Assembly: GCA_049515175.1 (NCBI GenBank) | Contig: JBEKUI010000229.1 | Location: 1-7,659 of the forward strand | DNA length: 7,659 nucleotides | Source of the DNA: JACQNR01 sp049515175 | Lineage (GTDB): Bacteria > Acidobacteriota > Terriglobia > UBA7540 | Direction of reading: 5' to 3' | In this document: in pieces, positions 6,333 through 7,659 of the stretch | How the letters are laid out: every line of letters starts with the position of its first letter | Position numbering within the stretch: position 1 is the first letter of the stretch | Notes under the pieces: generated by a model | Databases searched by the model: none | The model's input: only the letters and a program-made list of their open reading frames with translations | What the model was told of the DNA's origin: nothing | Translations under genes and position numbers: made by a program

Positions 6333-7659
6333 TTACTCTTTACTGTCAAAGACGTAAATCAACCCCGCGGCCAGCGTGTCCTGCGAACCGATGAGGCTAT
6401 CGCCCTTCACCAGGGTGGGCTGGTTCGAATAGTCGTGCCGGTATTCGAGCCGGCTAATCAAGTTGCCCGCGATTTTCTTTTCAAATGTTCCGGTGAATTC
6501 CTTGAGTTGCTGCGCGGCGCCGGTAGTGAAGCCCGTTGGGTCGTCGTACCACTCGTAACGCATCGCAAAGGCGTGTTTGCCGTCGAACGCGTAGCGCATG
6601 TAGCCCGCTACTCCCTGCCAGTGCGCGGGGTCGGGCAGGCCGATGCTGTCGCCGCGCCCGTAATCGTAGTTGACGATGAATGAAAGCTTGTCGGTGGCGT
6701 TGACGGTCACGATGGTGTCGGAAAGCTGCCGCCAGTTCTGGTTGGTGCCCGTCATTTCCGGGCCCGCCATGTAGTTCTGCGCGATCGCCAATTTCTTGCT
6801 GGGGTTCAGACTGAGCGAGACGCCGTAAGTTTTGCCGGTGTTGTTGTCGATCACGTTGTTCCAACCGTTGACGACGAAGCCGGACAGAGCCACCTTGCTG
6901 TTCCATGAATACTTGGAGCGTATGCCGAAGTGGTAGAAGGGAATCGCGTATCCGAAGAGGATGCCGCGCGAGTAGTTCCAGTTGTCCTTGCTCTCGATCA
7001 CTTCGGCGCCGTGCGGCGTGACGAATTTGCCAAAGTCCACTTGCAGCCCGTTTTTGCCCACCGGCGCCAGGTAGGACAGGTACGCTTCCTCCATGTACTG
7101 GGCGAAGCCGAGGCCTCCGGGTTCAAACGCATTCACTACATTGATCCCGTTTCCATACCCGAAAGACAGCCGGTAACCGAGCCGGCTGGCCGCGGCGTCC
7201 GGCGTCTTGTCCAGCTGGATCTTGGCGTAATTCAGGGAAAACTGGTTGGCCGGCGCGTCGAAGACCCGGTAGGACGAACAATTCGAAGCATTACACGTTG
7301 CCATTGGTATACGCGGGTGGTTGAAATTCAGGCTGTAGTAGCCGTCCACAAATCCGCTCACGCTGGTGGGACCGAGTACCGACTGGAGGGTAACTTTCTT
7401 TTCCTCCGGAGCGGCGGGTGCCGCGGCGGCAGTCGCGGCGCGCGCGGCACTTTCCGGCTTCGCTGCTGCGGCTTCGGCAGCGGTTTTCTTGGACTGCGCG
7501 AGTTCTTCCTTCAAACGGTCAATCTGGCCTTGCAGGTCCGCGAGCTTGCGGGTGATTTCTTCCTCTGCGGCCGGACTGCCCTCCCCGGCTGCCCGCAAAG
7601 GTGAATTTCCCACTGAATAGCCCTCTCGCGACAGAAGAAGGGTGAAACCTACGACCACG
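6333..7659 (-). CDS. Outer-membrane beta-barrel porin (OmpL-like, BBP2-type), N-terminus outside window
   Basis: At least 442 codons are open to the window edge. The visible first residues (VVGFTLLLS) look like the end of a signal peptide, and the GTG at 7658 is probably not the true start. The order is a charged heptad-like helix (about residues 31-60, EEEITRKLADLQGQIDRLKE), an Ala/Pro-rich linker (61-87), then a barrel from about 98 (SVSGFVDGYYSLNFN) to the end. Barrel features are alternating aromatic/polar strands such as LGYRLSFGYGNG, LQVDFGKFVTPHG and KLSFIVNYDYGRGD, glycine-rich turns, and a final strand LAAGLIYVF. Two cysteines (122 and 127) sit in one early loop and could form a disulphide. 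The helix may trimerise or contact peptidoglycan. It likely forms a diffusion channel. Its position directly before kdpD-type genes suggests a role with potassium uptake, which is inference. The stop TAA is at 6335-6333. Confidence 0.85.
   Translation of the reverse strand, partial: VVVGFTLLLSREGYSVGNSPLRAAGEGSPAAEEEITRKLADLQGQIDRLKEELAQSKKTAAEAAAAKPESAARAATAAAAPAAPEEKKVTLQSVLGPTSVSGFVDGYYSLNFNHPRIPMATCNASNCSSYRVFDAPANQFSLNYAKIQLDKTPDAAASRLGYRLSFGYGNGINVVNAFEPGGLGFAQYMEEAYLSYLAPVGKNGLQVDFGKFVTPHGAEVIESKDNWNYSRGILFGYAIPFYHFGIRSKYSWNSKVALSGFVVNGWNNVIDNNTGKTYGVSLSLNPSKKLAIAQNYMAGPEMTGTNQNWRQLSDTIVTVNATDKLSFIVNYDYGRGDSIGLPDPAHWQGVAGYMRYAFDGKHAFAMRYEWYDDPTGFTTGAAQQLKEFTGTFEKKIAGNLISRLEYRHDYSNQPTLVKGDSLIGSQDTLAAGLIYVFDSKE

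Noticed and set aside
6930..7604. 224-codon plus-strand frame opposite the porin
   Set aside because: It is the antisense shadow of the porin barrel and linker; no independent motif.

Overview
This GC-rich window carries every recognisable gene on the minus strand, so transcription runs from the right edge towards position 1. The gene content suggests a soil-type Acidobacteriota bacterium (Solibacter/Koribacter-like). The clues are an exported YVTN/NHL-type beta-propeller protein with Ig-like and choice-of-anchor-D (ASH/Hydin-like) domains, an OmpL-like beta-barrel porin with a coiled-coil N-terminus, and free-standing KdpD sensor modules. The taxon is inferred from gene style, not from a marker gene.

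Reading in the direction of transcription, positions 7659-6333 hold most of an outer-membrane beta-barrel porin whose first residues lie outside the window. Next come two adjacent genes (about 6222-5122 and 5115-3970). Each encodes only the cytoplasmic sensor half of KdpD: a P-loop KdpD domain followed by a Usp-like domain. Neither has membrane helices or a histidine-kinase core. They are separated by 6 bases and probably translated together. The second copy keeps the family's key motifs; the first has lost several. A GC-rich hairpin sits between the porin and the first copy, and a long imperfect hairpin lies just after the second. These three genes look like the tail of a potassium-uptake (kdp) locus whose kdpFABC part would lie beyond the right edge; that last point is inference.

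Positions 3969-3093 (about 880 bases) contain no gene I can support. The stretch holds the hairpin after the kdpD-like pair, a perfect 16-bp palindrome with a third matching arm, a possible sigma70-like promoter and an AT-richer patch.

Positions 3092-2061 encode a secreted family-5 glycoside hydrolase (cellulase-type) with both catalytic glutamates visible. A candidate terminator follows it. Positions 1761-1 encode the secreted beta-propeller protein, with its own candidate promoter and a strong ribosome binding site, running off the left edge. As written, this gene is frameshifted in its first propeller blade by 2 extra bases. The 123-bp repeat period of the neighbouring blades proves the shift internally. 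Another blade lacks exactly 42 bp.

The two left-hand genes are secreted or cell-surface functions (polysaccharide attack; surface or adhesion-type scaffold). The right-hand cluster concerns potassium or osmotic sensing and outer-membrane permeability. I see no mobile element, CRISPR array, rRNA or tRNA. The most unusual item is the tandem pair of kinase-less KdpD sensor modules with one degenerate member.
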